Source of the DNA: Culex pipiens pallens
Taxonomy: Eukaryota > Arthropoda > Insecta > Diptera > Culicidae
Assembly (NCBI RefSeq): GCF_016801865.2
Contig: NC_068937.1
Span: 96,225,278-96,289,277 of the forward strand
Length of the DNA stretch: 64,000 nucleotides
Direction of reading: 5' to 3'
A program made the translations under genes and the position numbers. The stretch's first letter is position 1, and each line of letters begins with the position of its first letter. The notes under the pieces are model-generated. The model was not told the origin of the DNA, did no database searches, and saw nothing but the letters and a program-made list of their open reading frames with translations. Positions 48,221-59,526 of the stretch are shown piece by piece.

Positions 48221-48320
48221 NNNNNNNNNNNNNNNNNNNNNNNNNNNNNNNNNNNNNNNNNNNNNNNNNNNNNNNNNNNNNNNNNNNNNNNNNNNNNNNN
48301 NNNNNNNNNNNNNNNNNNNN
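48221..48320. other. Assembly gap (100 N)
   Basis: Exactly 100 unknown bases, the usual placeholder for a gap of unknown size. It begins 45 bp after a 1.9 kb palindrome. A protein frame drawn through it is meaningless. Confidence 0.99.
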
Positions 48321-48437
48321 AAATAAAATTTTCGTCATTATTTAGATATTTTGGAAACTAATGATGGCAAAACAACTGGACAGGTGTAAAATGCATTTTA
48401 AAACACTTTTTTCATTAAAATGTTGAAACCGTGGCTC
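48321..48437. repeat. Partial copy of the 27380 MITE interior
   Basis: It matches about 27637-27757 in the same orientation ('AAATAAAATTTTCGTCA' and 'AAACAACTGGACAGGTGTA'). The start of the copy is presumably inside the gap. Confidence 0.75.
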
Positions 48438-49609
48438 GTAATTTAAATTTTTATACGATTCGCCCCAGATTACGGTATTTATATTATGATTTAAATTTGA
48501 CGTTCAAGAGTTATAACAACCACCAGAATCAGGCAAAAATCTAGACCAGTATTACGCTACGCCCGTACTCTACCTCTGTTTATGCGAAGTGAGCTGATTA
48601 ATGAATGTACATAACTCACCTTGACCAGTGTCCAGTGGCGCATTATTAATCCATTACACGACGTAAGTGGAGTTGTATCGCTACCAGTGCTACCAACCCT
48701 GGCAGTGAGATCCCAGGAAGTCGCCTTTCGAGTGCTTGGGCGAGATATTCAAATTGAAAAATTATGATAATTTCCTCGCTTTAATTTTCATATTTGCCAA
48801 GCAACGCTAATTGTGGCCAGAACTTCAAACAGGTGGAGTCTACAATCTGCAGCAAGAAGAAAAAAAAACTCGACAAATTACATGCCAGCTAGGCAGCTTC
48901 GACAGGCAAACAAAAAAGTGTCTCAGCTTCTGCTGACTGGATGATCTCTTCTACTTGCCTTTGAGCAGACTTGAACTCATCTATCTCACCTGGAAGCTGC
49001 TGCTGCTGCTGCTTCTGCTTGACATTGTTAACAAGCCAATCTCAACTTTTCGCATCGATGCGCCACTTCAATGTTGTAACGGTGTCGTGTCGTGTCTGAT
49101 GTTTTTTGTTCCTTTTTTTTCTATCACCCTCCCAGAGACTATCTTCAAGCTCCGGAGCTTGGCCAAGTGGGTAAGTTTTCCACTTGAGGAAAACCTCAAC
49201 AAAGCGATGCAAAAACAATCCCTGACGGGGGACACCGGAGAGAGAACGCAGTGAAAAAGCTGCCCGGATGTACCTGGTGCTACAACGACTAGCCACCTAG
49301 CTGGCTGGCTGGTTTTGGAAGGTATTGTTTGAAAAGCAACTTCGCTTTCGTGAAACACGACGAAACAAGTGGATTTTGAGGGATTTGAACAAAAGTTTTG
49401 TTTCCCTCTTGTTGAGTCCTTGCGGATGATGCTCAGCTTGTTAACTGATGCTTTTTTGAAGAGAGCTGCTGGGAAATTCGAGGCTTTTTAGCGTTGTTCG
49501 CTTCAGAAAAAAAAATGTCCAGAGGACCAATTGTTAATGTCCCTCGAAATGTTTGAATTGTTATGCTAATAATCGTTGCATAAGAAAGGTATGCGCAATA
49601 CATTCAACT
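48438..49609. other. Unique DNA, no gene recognised
   Basis: Composition is balanced, with a short CTG run at about 48998-49014. Frames of 84-99 codons at 48955-49358 overlap on both strands and show no domain. Confidence 0.5.
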
Positions 49610-49887
49610 CAATCCCAATCCCAATCCCAATCCCAATCCCAATCCCAATCCCAATCCCAATCCCAATCCCAATCCCAATCCCAATCCCAATCCCAATCCC
49701 AATCCCAATCCCAATCCCAATCCCAATCCCAATCCCAATCCCAATCCCAATCCCAATCCCAATCCCAATCCCAATCCCAATCCCAATCCCAATCCCAATC
49801 CCAATCCCAATCCCAATCCCAATCCCAATCCCAATCCCAATCCCAATCCCAATCCCAATCCCAATCCCAATCCCAATCCCAATCCCA
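49610..49887. repeat. Hexamer satellite (CAATCC)n, ~46 copies
   Basis: The array is nearly perfect over about 278 bp. Because the unit is six bases, every frame stays open and encodes a dipeptide repeat (QS, PI, LG or DW). These are not genes. The complementary unit is GGATTG, unlike the TTAGG telomere repeat of most insects. Confidence 0.97.
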
Positions 49888-50715
49888 TCCCCAAATCCAC
49901 TTCATGATTCATTCTTCTAAAAATCAGAGTTAAAAATGTTTCTGTGCATTAGCAATCCTTTAAAACTCCAAATCTCTGAACATAGCAGCTAAAGACCGCC
50001 GAAGAACCACCGGAGCGTCCGACGCGTACGCGCCCAGGTCCAATCACGGCCCAATCACGCAATAAACCGGTATTTCTCAGTATGATGAAATGGTCGAAAC
50101 ACGCGATTTTATTGCATTTTTATTTCCTTTCCAGAACTTCAGGAATTCTTGTAGGATTCTTGCAGATCGTTGCATCTTTCTCTCTCTCTATTTCTCCGTG
50201 GAATACAACCGTAAGATGGTTATTTATAGCACAATGATTACGATCATCTTCTATTATATTGGTGGTGTTTTGCATTTGATTTCGCATATGTGAGTGTAGG
50301 TTGTAGGTATAGGCTATGCACGTAATCAACGTTTATCGTTTTGTTGACCATCATCGCGCAGAGGCAGGATTCCAAATGTCTATGCCTTGGGGCCAGTTTT
50401 GACTTCCCAGTCACATGCAAAACGGTCCTCCATGGGGGAGCCCCCACACCGGTTCTAGCAATTTGGCCATTAATTCTAGAACAAAACTGTCACCGCAGTA
50501 GTTTCTCCAACCTACAGATCAAGTGCCCCACAGAGAAAGAGGGAGAAAGGTTCAAGGACGCCCAAGCTGTGTCACTTTGAAGACACTCCTTTTCTGCCTT
50601 AATTCAATTTTCTCGCTCTGATTCCTAAATAAAACAGAAAAGAAACACAAGAACAAGCTCTAGAGTGCGTTGGAGAAAATTTGGTAGGGTGAATCCAAAT
50701 TATTGTTTTAGCTTT
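49888..50715. other. Unique DNA, no gene recognised
   Basis: Mixed composition with only short frames and no recognisable structure. Confidence 0.5.
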
Positions 50716-52012
50716 CGACTTGACAATTTGCCGGCTTGACGAATGGCGAGTTGACGACTTGACGACTTGACGACTTGTCGACTTGTCGACTTGATGACTT
50801 GACAATTTGGCAATTCGACAATTTGCCAATTTGCCAATTTGACAATTTGACAGTTTGACAATTTGACAATTTGACAATTTGACAATTTGACAATTTGACA
50901 ATTTGACAATTTGACAATTTGACAATTTGACAATTTGACAATTTGACAATTTGACAATTTGACAATTTGACAATTTGACAATTTGACAATTTGACAATTT
51001 GACAATTTGACAATTTGACAATTTGACAATTTGACAATTTGACAATTTGACAATTTGACAATTTGACAATTTGACAATTTGACAATTTGACAATTTGACA
51101 ATTTGACAATTTGACAATTTGACAATTTGACAATTTGACAATTTGACAATTTGACAATTTGACAATTTGACAATTTGACAATTTGACAATTTGACAATTT
51201 GACAATTTGACAATTTGACAATTTGACAATTTGACAATTTGACAATTTGACAATTTGACAATTTGACAATTTGACAATTTCACAATTTCACAATTTGACA
51301 ATTTGACAATTTGACAATTTGACAATTTGACAATTTGACAATTTGACAATTTGACAATTTGACAATTTGACAATTTGACAATTTGACAATTTGACAATTT
51401 GACAATTTGACAATTTGACAATTTTACAATTTGACAATTTGACAATTTGACAATTTGACAATTTGACAATTTGACAATTTGACAATTTGACAATTTGACA
51501 ATTTGACAATTTGACAATTTGACAATTTGACAATTTGACAATTTGACAATTTGACAATTTGACAATTTGACAATTTGACAATTTGACAATTTGACAATTT
51601 GACAATTTGACAATTTGACAATTTGACAATTTGACAGTTTGACAATTTGGCAATTTGACAATTTGACAATTTGACAATTTGACAATTTGAAAATTTGAAA
51701 ATTTGACAATTTGACAATTTGACAATTTGACAATTGGACAATTGGACAATTGGACAATTTGACAATTGGACAATTTGACAATTTAACAATTTGACAATTT
51801 GACAATTTGACAATTTGACAATTTGACAATTTGACAATTTGACAATTTGACAATTTGACAATTTGACAATTTGACAATTTGACAATTTGACAATTTGACA
51901 ATTTGACAATTTGACAATTTGACAATTTGACAATTTGACAATTTGACAATTTGACAATTTGACAATTTGACAATTTGACAATTTGACAATTTGACAATTT
52001 GACAGCTTGACG
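50716..52012. repeat. Octamer satellite (GACAATTT)n, ~150 copies
   Basis: The core array (about 50801-52002) is composed of GACAATTT with few variants: GACAATTTC near 51281-51297, GAAAATTT near 51689, GACAATTGG near 51732-51770. The left edge (50716-50800) uses related 9-mers (GACGACTTG, TTGTCGACT). An eight-base unit gives an eight-residue peptide period on the minus strand, so long frames (up to 498 codons) arise by chance of period. Variant units are clustered, which suggests local duplication of blocks. Confidence 0.96.
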
Positions 52013-52014
52013 TA

Positions 52015-52245
52015 AAGTGCCTAATAGAAAGTGGGGACACGAGAAACTGAGAACCCAGCGATTTTCTGTCAAAAAATTGAGCACCTCCAAGATCTTACAG
52101 ATAAGGTGCTTACAATCTCTACTTCTTCCATAGATTTTGTCAAAAAATGAACACCTTCCATTTAAACGCTTGGTAAATTTTGAGTGACCAACTGTGAGTG
52201 GCATTGCATTTTGAGTGCCTTGTCCTCACTTTCTATTAGGCACTT
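52015..52245. mobile_element. MITE inserted at the satellite edge (231 bp)
   Basis: The ends AAGTGCCTAATAGAAAGTG and the complement of the same (one mismatch) are flanked by TA (52013-52014, 52246-52247). Satellite-like CTTGACG words continue on both sides (52006-52012, 52249-52256), so the MITE landed within the tract. Confidence 0.88.
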
Positions 52246-52247
52246 TA

Positions 52248-52476
52248 GCTTGACGAATAGTGACTTGACGACTTGACTTGGGAGTGAGTGTGTGAGTGAA
52301 TTAATGAGTGAGTGAGTGAGTGAAAGAGTGAAAGAGTGAGTGAATGAGAGAGTGAATGAGTGAGTTAATGGTGAGTGAAATAGAGAGAGAATGAGTGAGT
52401 AAACGATTGAATGGTTGGATAAAATAGTGAGTGAGCTGGTGAGTTGTTGTTTGAATGAATAAGTAAGTGAGACTGT
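52248..52476. repeat. Tetramer-like satellite (GAGT/GAAT)n
   Basis: After a few GACTTGACG units, the sequence becomes an imperfect run of GAGT, GAAT and GAGA units. It passes gradually from the octamer tract. Confidence 0.9.
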
Positions 52477-54134
52477 GAATGAATGTTTTCACTTTTAATC
52501 ACATTTGCAACCTTAATCACATGACTACCCTAACAGCCTTTCTTCTCAAACGAAAACCCCAACAAAAGCCCCTTCACAAAGATTTCCCGCTTTCCCTGGG
52601 TGAAGTCCTGCCCCGGTTGGATGCACTTTTCCTTTTCCCCAGGGTTAAATTTGCATTTGCAGTCACGCTTGTATCGTCCCAGTTTCTTTCCCTTCCCCCT
52701 TCTCGAGTGCAGCCTCAAAGTGAATGTTTTATTTTTCAATTTTCCCCGCCCGCGCTTTTCTCGTCACAGACGACTAATAACAACGCCAAGGCGAGGACGA
52801 AAAGCTGCACTCCCCAGCCGTGATGATGGTGTTCCAATAAGGCAAGTTTCCCGGGCTGACACGCTTCGAAGGAGAGTGATTTTCATTCCAAGGGAGTTTC
52901 CTTCGTTGGTTCTGATGACAGTGCTGTTGCTGTAAGATGTTCTTTTGCTGGAAGGAGGACACTGTGATAAAGTTCGTTGGTTTTGCTTGAAGTTTTCAAA
53001 ATGAGAAAATGTAACTAATTTCTATAGGAAAAAAGATTTATTTCGTAAAGTTTTTGATTATGTTCTTACTAAAGATTTCTCGTTTTGTTTCTATGATTTT
53101 TTTTAAATAATTAATGAATTGTTTCTGTAATTCTAGTCAAGGGAAAATGTCTTTGACTACATTAAAAAAAAAAACACTTTTCCCCTTCTCAAAACAGAAT
53201 CTTTTCCGAAGGTACTCCCGACACACTTCTGAAAAGAAAACGTGGCAACTGGTTGCATCCGGAGCGCATTGCAAGTTCTTCATTTTTTCATTATTTATGC
53301 AAAGTGTGTCCCCCGGAACTGTCGACTCCGGAACTGGATTAAGAGAGGGCGAAACATTGTAAAGAAAAGAAAAAAAAATAGGAAAGTAAACACCTCTTGC
53401 TTACAGGAATGGAATAAGTGGAGAATTGAGGTTATCCCTTTTCAAAGAAGGAAAATTTGTTCTTTCGAGTTTTGTTGGTAAGAAGAAAAGTCTGTTGCTT
53501 TGAAGTTAATAAAAGAATTCAATAGATAAATATGTAAAAGTCCTAAATTTTATGGGAATTGCTTGAATAAAAGTACCTTGCAACATCTCATCCCCAAAAA
53601 CTGCAGCAGCACTTCCGGTCAAATCAATTGTCAAAGTAATCAATTCTGCAAAATTTACCCATTTCTTCATCGATGTTGATTTTGACTGTAACAACCTGAA
53701 ACGTAAACTCCCAGAAATCCCCAAACAGTCAATCTTGTCCCAACCATCGTTTCGTCGAATCGCCGTTTTTTTTCTTCAAATAAACAAAACCAGTCTGGCC
53801 CAATCACCCAAACGATCTTGTACCGTTACGCACAAAAGAAATGCAAAGTGTGAAGTCTCGCGAGGCGGTGCTAAACCGATATCGGGATGACTTTTTAATG
53901 AGATGAAAACAATTTGAGATGTTGAATTTTTTTGCTGGTCTCAAATTAAAAATTTGATTAAAGTTCCATTTGAAAAAAAATATATAAAAAATAGGATTCA
54001 AAATAACACTTTTGTAAACATATCGAAATGAGTTTTCTCTCATGGTAATGTTACATCTGGGAAGGGGTACATCTTTTATGTCAGGAAAATGTGTAACTTT
54101 ACCACTTTTCTGTTGTGAGGTCGCCTTTTCAGTC
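52477..54134. other. Unique DNA, no gene recognised
   Basis: 52490-53000 is balanced in composition and the rest is AT-rich. Frames up to 114 codons (52479-52823) are opposed by frames on the other strand and show no domain. Confidence 0.5.
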
Positions 54135-54484
54135 TACACAGAAAAAAATATTCCTGTAAATTTACATTATTTATCATGTACCAAAAGGTATCATGATAAA
54201 TGATGTATATTTACATTAGGTTTATTGGAAATTTACATTAGTTTTGAAAATTTACATTAGTTTTGGAATTTACATTACTTTTGGAATTTACATTAGTTCA
54301 AATCAACTAATTCTGATTGGCCAATGAGAATGAGAAGCTCGACTTAGATTGCAGTAGGAAAAGGGTGTGGCCTATGTTCTATTTTAAAATGATTGAAGCG
54401 GGCAGCAAAAGGAAATTCGGATTTTAAAAAGTTGTTTCACAGGTAGGGGTCGCTTTCTCGTCGACGGCCAAGTGGAATAACGCT

Positions 54485-54560
54485 GGACTGGAATCGAACG
54501 GACGACGGGTAGGATGTTCGGTGTTACTGCTGCTACCCGCTGCCGACTGAGCCATCTTCG
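54485..54560 (-). other. tRNA-like relic
   Basis: On the minus strand the A box ATGGCTCAGTCGG and B-box-like CGTTCGATTCC are spaced like a tRNA, with an enlarged middle. Probably a SINE head fragment. Confidence 0.55.
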
Positions 54561-54678
54561 CATTTTATAAACGAGCGGCTAAAGCATCAACTTGTTCAGG
54601 TCGAGGCTCAGGCAGTGGGCCAGCGAAGTATGAGAGCGATAGAAAGAGAACCAAATATAACTATTTTTAGTTCGGGTA

Positions 54679-54909
54679 CACAGAAAAAAATATGTAAATT
54701 TACTCGACACGGAAAAAATAAAGCACATGTAAACTCAGTTGATGTAAACTTGAGATTCGACGTAAACGGTTGAATCACACGTAAAATCATGTTTTTACGT
54801 ATAATTTGTTTCAAATTTACATCAAATTGCATTTAAATTTAAATGTTTAATGACGTGCAAAAGTGTTACATCATAAATGATGTAACATTCGGAAATATTT
54901 TTTTGTGTG
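54679..54909. mobile_element. Inner MITE, 231 bp, related ends
   Basis: It starts CACAGAAAAAAATATGTAAA after TA (54677-54678) and ends ATATTTTTTTGTGTG before TA (54910-54911). The ends are of the same family as the outer MITE, suggesting self-insertion or insertion of a sister family. Confidence 0.7.
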
Positions 54910-54976
54910 TAGTTTTGAAGTCAACGTTTGGCAGAAATACATTGGATATATGATTTACATTAAATAGGAATTTACA

Positions 54977-55395
54977 TAGCCGGGACCGTGGTGTAGGGGT
55001 AAGCGTGATTGCCTCTCAACCAGTCGGCCTGGGTTCGATCCCAGACGGTCCCGGTGGCATTTTTCGAGACGAGATTTGTCTGATCACGCCTTCCGTCGGA
55101 AGGGAAGTAAATGTTGGTCCCGGACTAACCTAAAAAAAGGTTAGGTCGTTAGCTCAGTCCAGGTGTAGGAGTCGTCTCCCTGGGTCCTGCCTCGGTGGAG
55201 TCGCTGGTAGGCAGTTGGACTAACAATCCAAAGGTCGTCAGTTCGAATCCCGGGGTGGATGGAAGCTAAGGTGTAAAAAGAGGTTTGCAATTGCCTCAAC
55301 AATCAAGCCTTCGGACACCTAGTTTCGAGTAGGAATCTCGCAATCGAGAACGCCAAGGCAATGCTGTAGAGCGAATAATTTGATTTGATTTTTTG
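54977..55395 (+). mobile_element. Dimeric tRNA-derived SINE, 419 bp
   Basis: Two tRNA-like modules in the same direction (54982-55052 and about 55192-55262) are joined by a ~140-bp linker and followed by a body ending TTTGATTTGATTTTTT. AGGAATTTACA flanks the whole unit (54966-54976, 55396-55406), proving it moved as one piece. It recalls the Twin SINE family of Culex pipiens, described as two tRNA-related regions with a short spacer, but the linker here is longer. The 9101-9215 fragment derives from the second module and body. Confidence 0.85.
54982..55052 (+). other. First tRNA-like module of the dimeric SINE
   Basis: A 7-bp acceptor stem (GGGACCG with CGGTCCC) and a T-arm (CTGGG with CCCAG around TTCGATC) are perfect. 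The anticodon stem is weak, so the anticodon (possibly CTC) is uncertain. The fold is good enough that tRNA finders may call it, but the context is a SINE. Confidence 0.75.
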
Positions 55396-55617
55396 AGGAA
55401 TTTACAGGAAGCCGAACACGGGTAGAAATTCATCAGATTTGAGTTTCCATGCTCAACGTTTCCATTAGATTCATGATTTACATTAGATTTACATTTACAT
55501 TGGAGTAATTTCCATGACTTTTTACTCTTTACATCATATTTCAACATTACATTGAGTGAGTTCACATAAGAAACAGTAATTACGTGTTGTGTAAATTTAC
55601 ATATTTTTTTCTGTGTA

Positions 55618-56003
55618 AATTAAGGTTAAATTGCATCATAAAAGAGGTAATATTCAACGTTCCGAAATTACACCATCCAAATTGACACAATTTTTACTGG
55701 GTAGTAATTAACCTTTTACCACCCACATTTTTTTTCGCAACCAACTTTTTTTTTACGAAAAACTTTACTTCTCTGAGTTGCTGTTATTTGTTGTTGTTTT
55801 ATTTTTAGTATTTAAATTTCTTGTTTCGTTTATCTTTGTTTTTGGTAGAATTTGGCCTATTCTATCACCTCTTATCATTTCATGTTTTTACAGTCACTTT
55901 TTCAATTTTTTGCTTGATTTTCCAATTTTCTGTTATATAAAGTCACCATTATCATTTAAATTGTAAAAAAATGCGTAGAGGAATAGTTTGGGATACCAAA
56001 AAA
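55618..56003. repeat. Left member of an inverted repeat pair
   Basis: 55743-55982 resembles the complement of about 60059-60268: 'ACGAAAAACTTTACTTCTC' and 'ATCATTTAAATTGTAAAAAAATGCG' in part, in the expected mirrored order. The two copies face inward around 4 kb that contain the tetramer satellite. Confidence 0.7.
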
Positions 56004-57697
56004 AAGTGAGTGAGTTGCTAACTCAGTGTTAGTGAGTGAGTGGAAAACTGACTATCTGAATAAATGAGTGAGTGACTAACTTACTAGCAGAGTAAGTGAG
56101 CGAATACGTACTAACTAGCTGAGTAGGTGAGTGAAAGAATGAGTGCCTTACTAAATAGCTGAGTAACAAAATAAATAAGTGAGTGGCTTACTTACTAGCG
56201 GAATAAGTAAGTGGCTGACTAAGTAACTGAATTGAAGAGTAAATCAGTTGCTAAGTGACTATTAACGAACTGAGTGAGTGAGTGGCTGAATATCTGAAAA
56301 ATGAGTGGCCAACTGACTAAAAAATAAGCAAATGAGCGTGAATGAGTGGCTGACTGACTAGCTGAATGAGTGAGTGAGTGAGCCAGTGAGTAACGTCATG
56401 AGTTTCTATTTTCGATGGAATTAAGTGAGTGAGTGGCTAGCGTAGGCAGGATGAGTTAGTAGCTTACTGACTAGCTGAGTTAGTGAGTAAGTTAATGAGC
56501 GACTAACTGATTAACTGAATCAGTGAGTGTGTAAGCTGCTTGGTGACTTTATGACTAACTGAGTGATCGTTTGGCTAACCGACTATTTGAACCAGTAAAA
56601 TAGTGAGTGAGTGAGTATCGAACTGACTAATACTCTAACTGAGTGAGCGGCTAAGTGTCTTACTGACTAACTGAATGAGTGAGTATTTGAGTAATAATTG
56701 AGTGTTTTACTTACTGAGTGAGTGAGTTCCGAGTTACTTTATGACTAACTGAATAAGTGAGTAGTTAACTGCCTACATGCAAGTAGGGTTTCCAGAAAGA
56801 GATATGTCATTTTTTTATTTAAACATTTTTTTGCGATCCTTATTAAGGTTTAATTCTCATCATGTCACTATTTCAAGCAATCAGGTAACGTTTACACTTT
56901 CCCAACCAATCAGGGATCAGGATTTTCACGACCTCTGCAATCGGGGCTTTCAATTTTGACAAGTATTTCGAGGCCATTACCATCCTTTGAGAGAGGGGGA
57001 CTTGCAAGTAAGTGCAAGTTAGTAAGTAAGCGGGTGAATGAGTGAGTATCTAACTTACTAAATCAATAACTGAATGAGAATGTGACTTACTGATGAGCTG
57101 AGTAAGTTGGTAACTGAGTGTCTGAGTTACTTACTCAGACTTACTGAGTGAGTGAGTGAGTGAGTGGCTTACCGCTCAACTAAGAATATGAGTGCCTTAC
57201 TGACTAATTGCTTAAATGAGAGATTTAGTGAGTTCGATTGAGTAGCTTACCGATTAGCTGAGTAAGTTAGTAACTGGGTGAGTGGCTAACTGACTAACTG
57301 ACTTGCTGAACTAGTGAATATCATAAGGACATGAGATTCATTTTATGGATTGTGCAGCCTTCGTGAGTGGGTGAGAAAGTGGCTTACTCACTAGCCTAGC
57401 TCATAAGCGAGTGGATGAGTAAATATCTAGCTGACTAAATAGCTAACTTAGCGAGTAAGTGGCTTACGGAATATTGTGTTAGTAAGTAACTGAGTGAGTG
57501 GCTAACCATATAACTGACCAACTGAGTGGGTGAGTGAGTGAGTTAGTGACTTGCCGATTAACTGAGATAGTGAGTGGCTAACGGACTACCTGAGTAAGTG
57601 AATAAGTTATTGGGTGAAAACTGCATAATTGACTGAGTTTGTGAGTGAGTGACTAACTGAGTTGCTGAATATATGAGTGAGTGAGTGAAAGGCTAAT
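56004..57697. repeat. Degenerate tetramer satellite (GAGT/GACT/TAAC)
   Basis: About 1.7 kb is written almost entirely in units such as GAGT, GAAT, GACT and TAAC, giving phrases like GTGGCTAACTGACTAACTGA. Non-satellite islands lie at about 56395-56425, 56777-57000 and 57318-57360. Heavy divergence indicates age. The same alphabet of units occurs at 52248-52476. Confidence 0.9.
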
Positions 57698-59452
57698 TTA
57701 CTTTTTTTATCAGACCATTGATTTTTACTTAATGAGAGCATTATTCACCAGATGATCTGAAGTTGCCTCAATCCATTTTTCTGAGTGACAAAGACAATTT
57801 ATCATCATCAGGTGAGTAAGCAACTCATTAGGCAAATGTCACAAATAAATGCCCCGATAAAAGGTCAATAAATGAGCGTAAGAGAGTAAAACATCTTGGC
57901 TCGTAGAGAGGTGCAAAAAAAAAAACGATTATAGAAACTGGCTGAGTTTGAGAAGTAATCCTTGTTTTTTTTAGGAAAACCAACTCAATCCACCATCCCC
58001 AAATGAGACATCACATTCTGCGCACCTGCCTGCACTCCAAGCCAACGCCCGGATGCGGTGGCGTTGCTCCTAAGTACACTCATAATGGAAAAAGCATCAA
58101 CGGCGGCTTATCTTCCCCATCTTACTTCCAAGAAAGCTCTCGCTCGCTCGGTACATGCTGACAAATTAACTTGCTCCAGCTTGCTACCTACTCCCCCCCC
58201 TTACTCACCTCCCGCCAAGTCCCAAGCGAAGACTCTTGTTCTTGTGCTCGTTTTAATTTGTCACGTCTGGTCACCGGAGAGCGCGCCGCGGATCAACGAA
58301 CTCTTGAATGGATGTTTACACGCCTTGTCCCGTATCTGGAGTCGAGGTGTGTACAAACAACAACTTCTTCTGCTCTGCTCTGCTCTGACGGATCGGTCAT
58401 AGTCGATGACACAAGTTTCAGGCACTCGGAGTTTGTGATTCATGAGCCAGTTTCCTCTCCGAGCGAGCTCACTCGGAGATTGGCCGATATGAGTTATTAG
58501 GTAATAAAATTATCATTCTTCCACCTGCTGCTGGGCGGTTGCTGGTCGGAAATTCCATTCAAGAAATGGTCCAGGGCAATCTGTCGGGATGCTGCTAGCT
58601 TATCTTGATTTTTCGGAAACCCTTTGCATATTAATTCACTTGAGTGAGTACTTGCTTGAAATTAACTTGCCTGATGGGACACCGGATGAATCCTGTTGAG
58701 CTTAATCAGGAATCTTGATACATGAAGTTGTTTTGATTTAAAGATGAACAACATACGAATCTCACTATTTGGCATAACTTAATGCTGCTTGTGAAACGTT
58801 CTCAATAAACAACGAAAATGTTTACCTTAAAATACATAACAGTAAAAATTCCCGGTTATGAAATTACCCTTTGATTACCGTATTGAATCATCCAAAAACA
58901 CTTTGAAAAATGGTAACTTTAAAAAAAAAGATTTATTAATTTCCCAAAATTTAAATTTGACTATTTACAACAATTTGAGCACTGTTTGTTCTAGAGTTAC
59001 TTATCGACGAATAGTATTTGAACTTATTTACTATTTACTCAAGCAGTTTTTTACGAAAATTCTTTAACTATATAATCTTCATACCATTGGGAAGTGGTAC
59101 TAAGTCATTTGAAATTCAATGACCATAATAAATTGTACTTTTGTGGTTGTTGTCTAAGCGTGTTTACCACAGGTTTTTGTATAATTTAGGTCAAGCCATG
59201 ACTCACAACTAGAGTTGACGATCCTTATGTTGGGGAATTTTGGGATATTATTTGCCTTCGCTGGTGGTTCAAAACTTGAACCAGTTATCGATTCCTGGCA
59301 TCGTTTCTAATGATTAACGATTTAGCTTACTGGATACAGAGGAAATCCCAGTATGCTTAAAGCTTTTTTCAAATGTATTTCAGGTTTAATGATTTTTTGC
59401 CTTCGTTAATCCTGCTACACAGAAAAAAAAGGTAATTTTTTTTCGACACAGA
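57698..59452. other. Unique DNA, no gene recognised
   Basis: 58020-58500 is GC-richer and holds two overlapping + frames of 109-114 codons, without recognisable domains or a start context. The remainder is AT-rich. Confidence 0.5.
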
Positions 59453-59453
59453 C

Positions 59454-59526
59454 CGAGCCACGTAGCCTAGTGGTAACGCTTCCTCCTCGTAAGTGGTAGA
59501 TCTGGGTTCAAATCCCGGCTCGAACC
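59454..59526 (+). other. tRNA-like SINE head fragment
   Basis: CGAGCC pairs with GGCTCG as an acceptor. The A box GTAGCCTAGTGG and B box GGTTCAAATCC are present. The head matches that of the 29604-29920 SINE. What follows does not match that body, so it is truncated or chimeric. Just upstream a CTACACAGAAAAAAAA word resembles a MITE end. Confidence 0.7.

Larger units (their letters stand above)
54137..55615. mobile_element. TA-flanked MITE with nested insertions, 1.48 kb
   Basis: The inverted ends CACAGAAAAAAATAT and ATATTTTTTTCTGTG are followed inward by GTAAATTTAC-type sequence on both sides. TA flanks it at 54135-54136 and 55616-55617. Inside are many ATTTACATTA words, a tRNA-like relic, a second MITE with related ends and a complete dimeric SINE, which together make up much of the length. 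Confidence 0.8.

Noticed and set aside
49610..49887. Telomeric repeat
   Set aside because: The unit is not TTAGG or a known dipteran telomere sequence, and unique DNA continues on both sides.
49553..49933. Open frames of 98-126 codons with QS, PI, LG or DW repeats
   Set aside because: They are produced by the hexamer satellite, which stays open in every frame on both strands.
50801..52002. CRISPR-like appearance of regular repeats
   Set aside because: There are no spacers. The unit is 8 bp and contiguous, and the DNA is eukaryotic in character.
50599..52204. Frames up to 498 codons with an eight-residue repeat
   Set aside because: They come from the octamer satellite. Overlapping long frames in all three minus-strand phases show there is no coding selection.
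54982..55052. Functional tRNA gene
   Set aside because: It lies inside a SINE bounded by one target duplication, and its anticodon stem is weak.
58058..58500. Two overlapping 109-114 codon frames in a GC-richer patch as a host exon
   Set aside because: There is no recognisable domain, no convincing start or splice context, and a frame on the other strand overlaps them.
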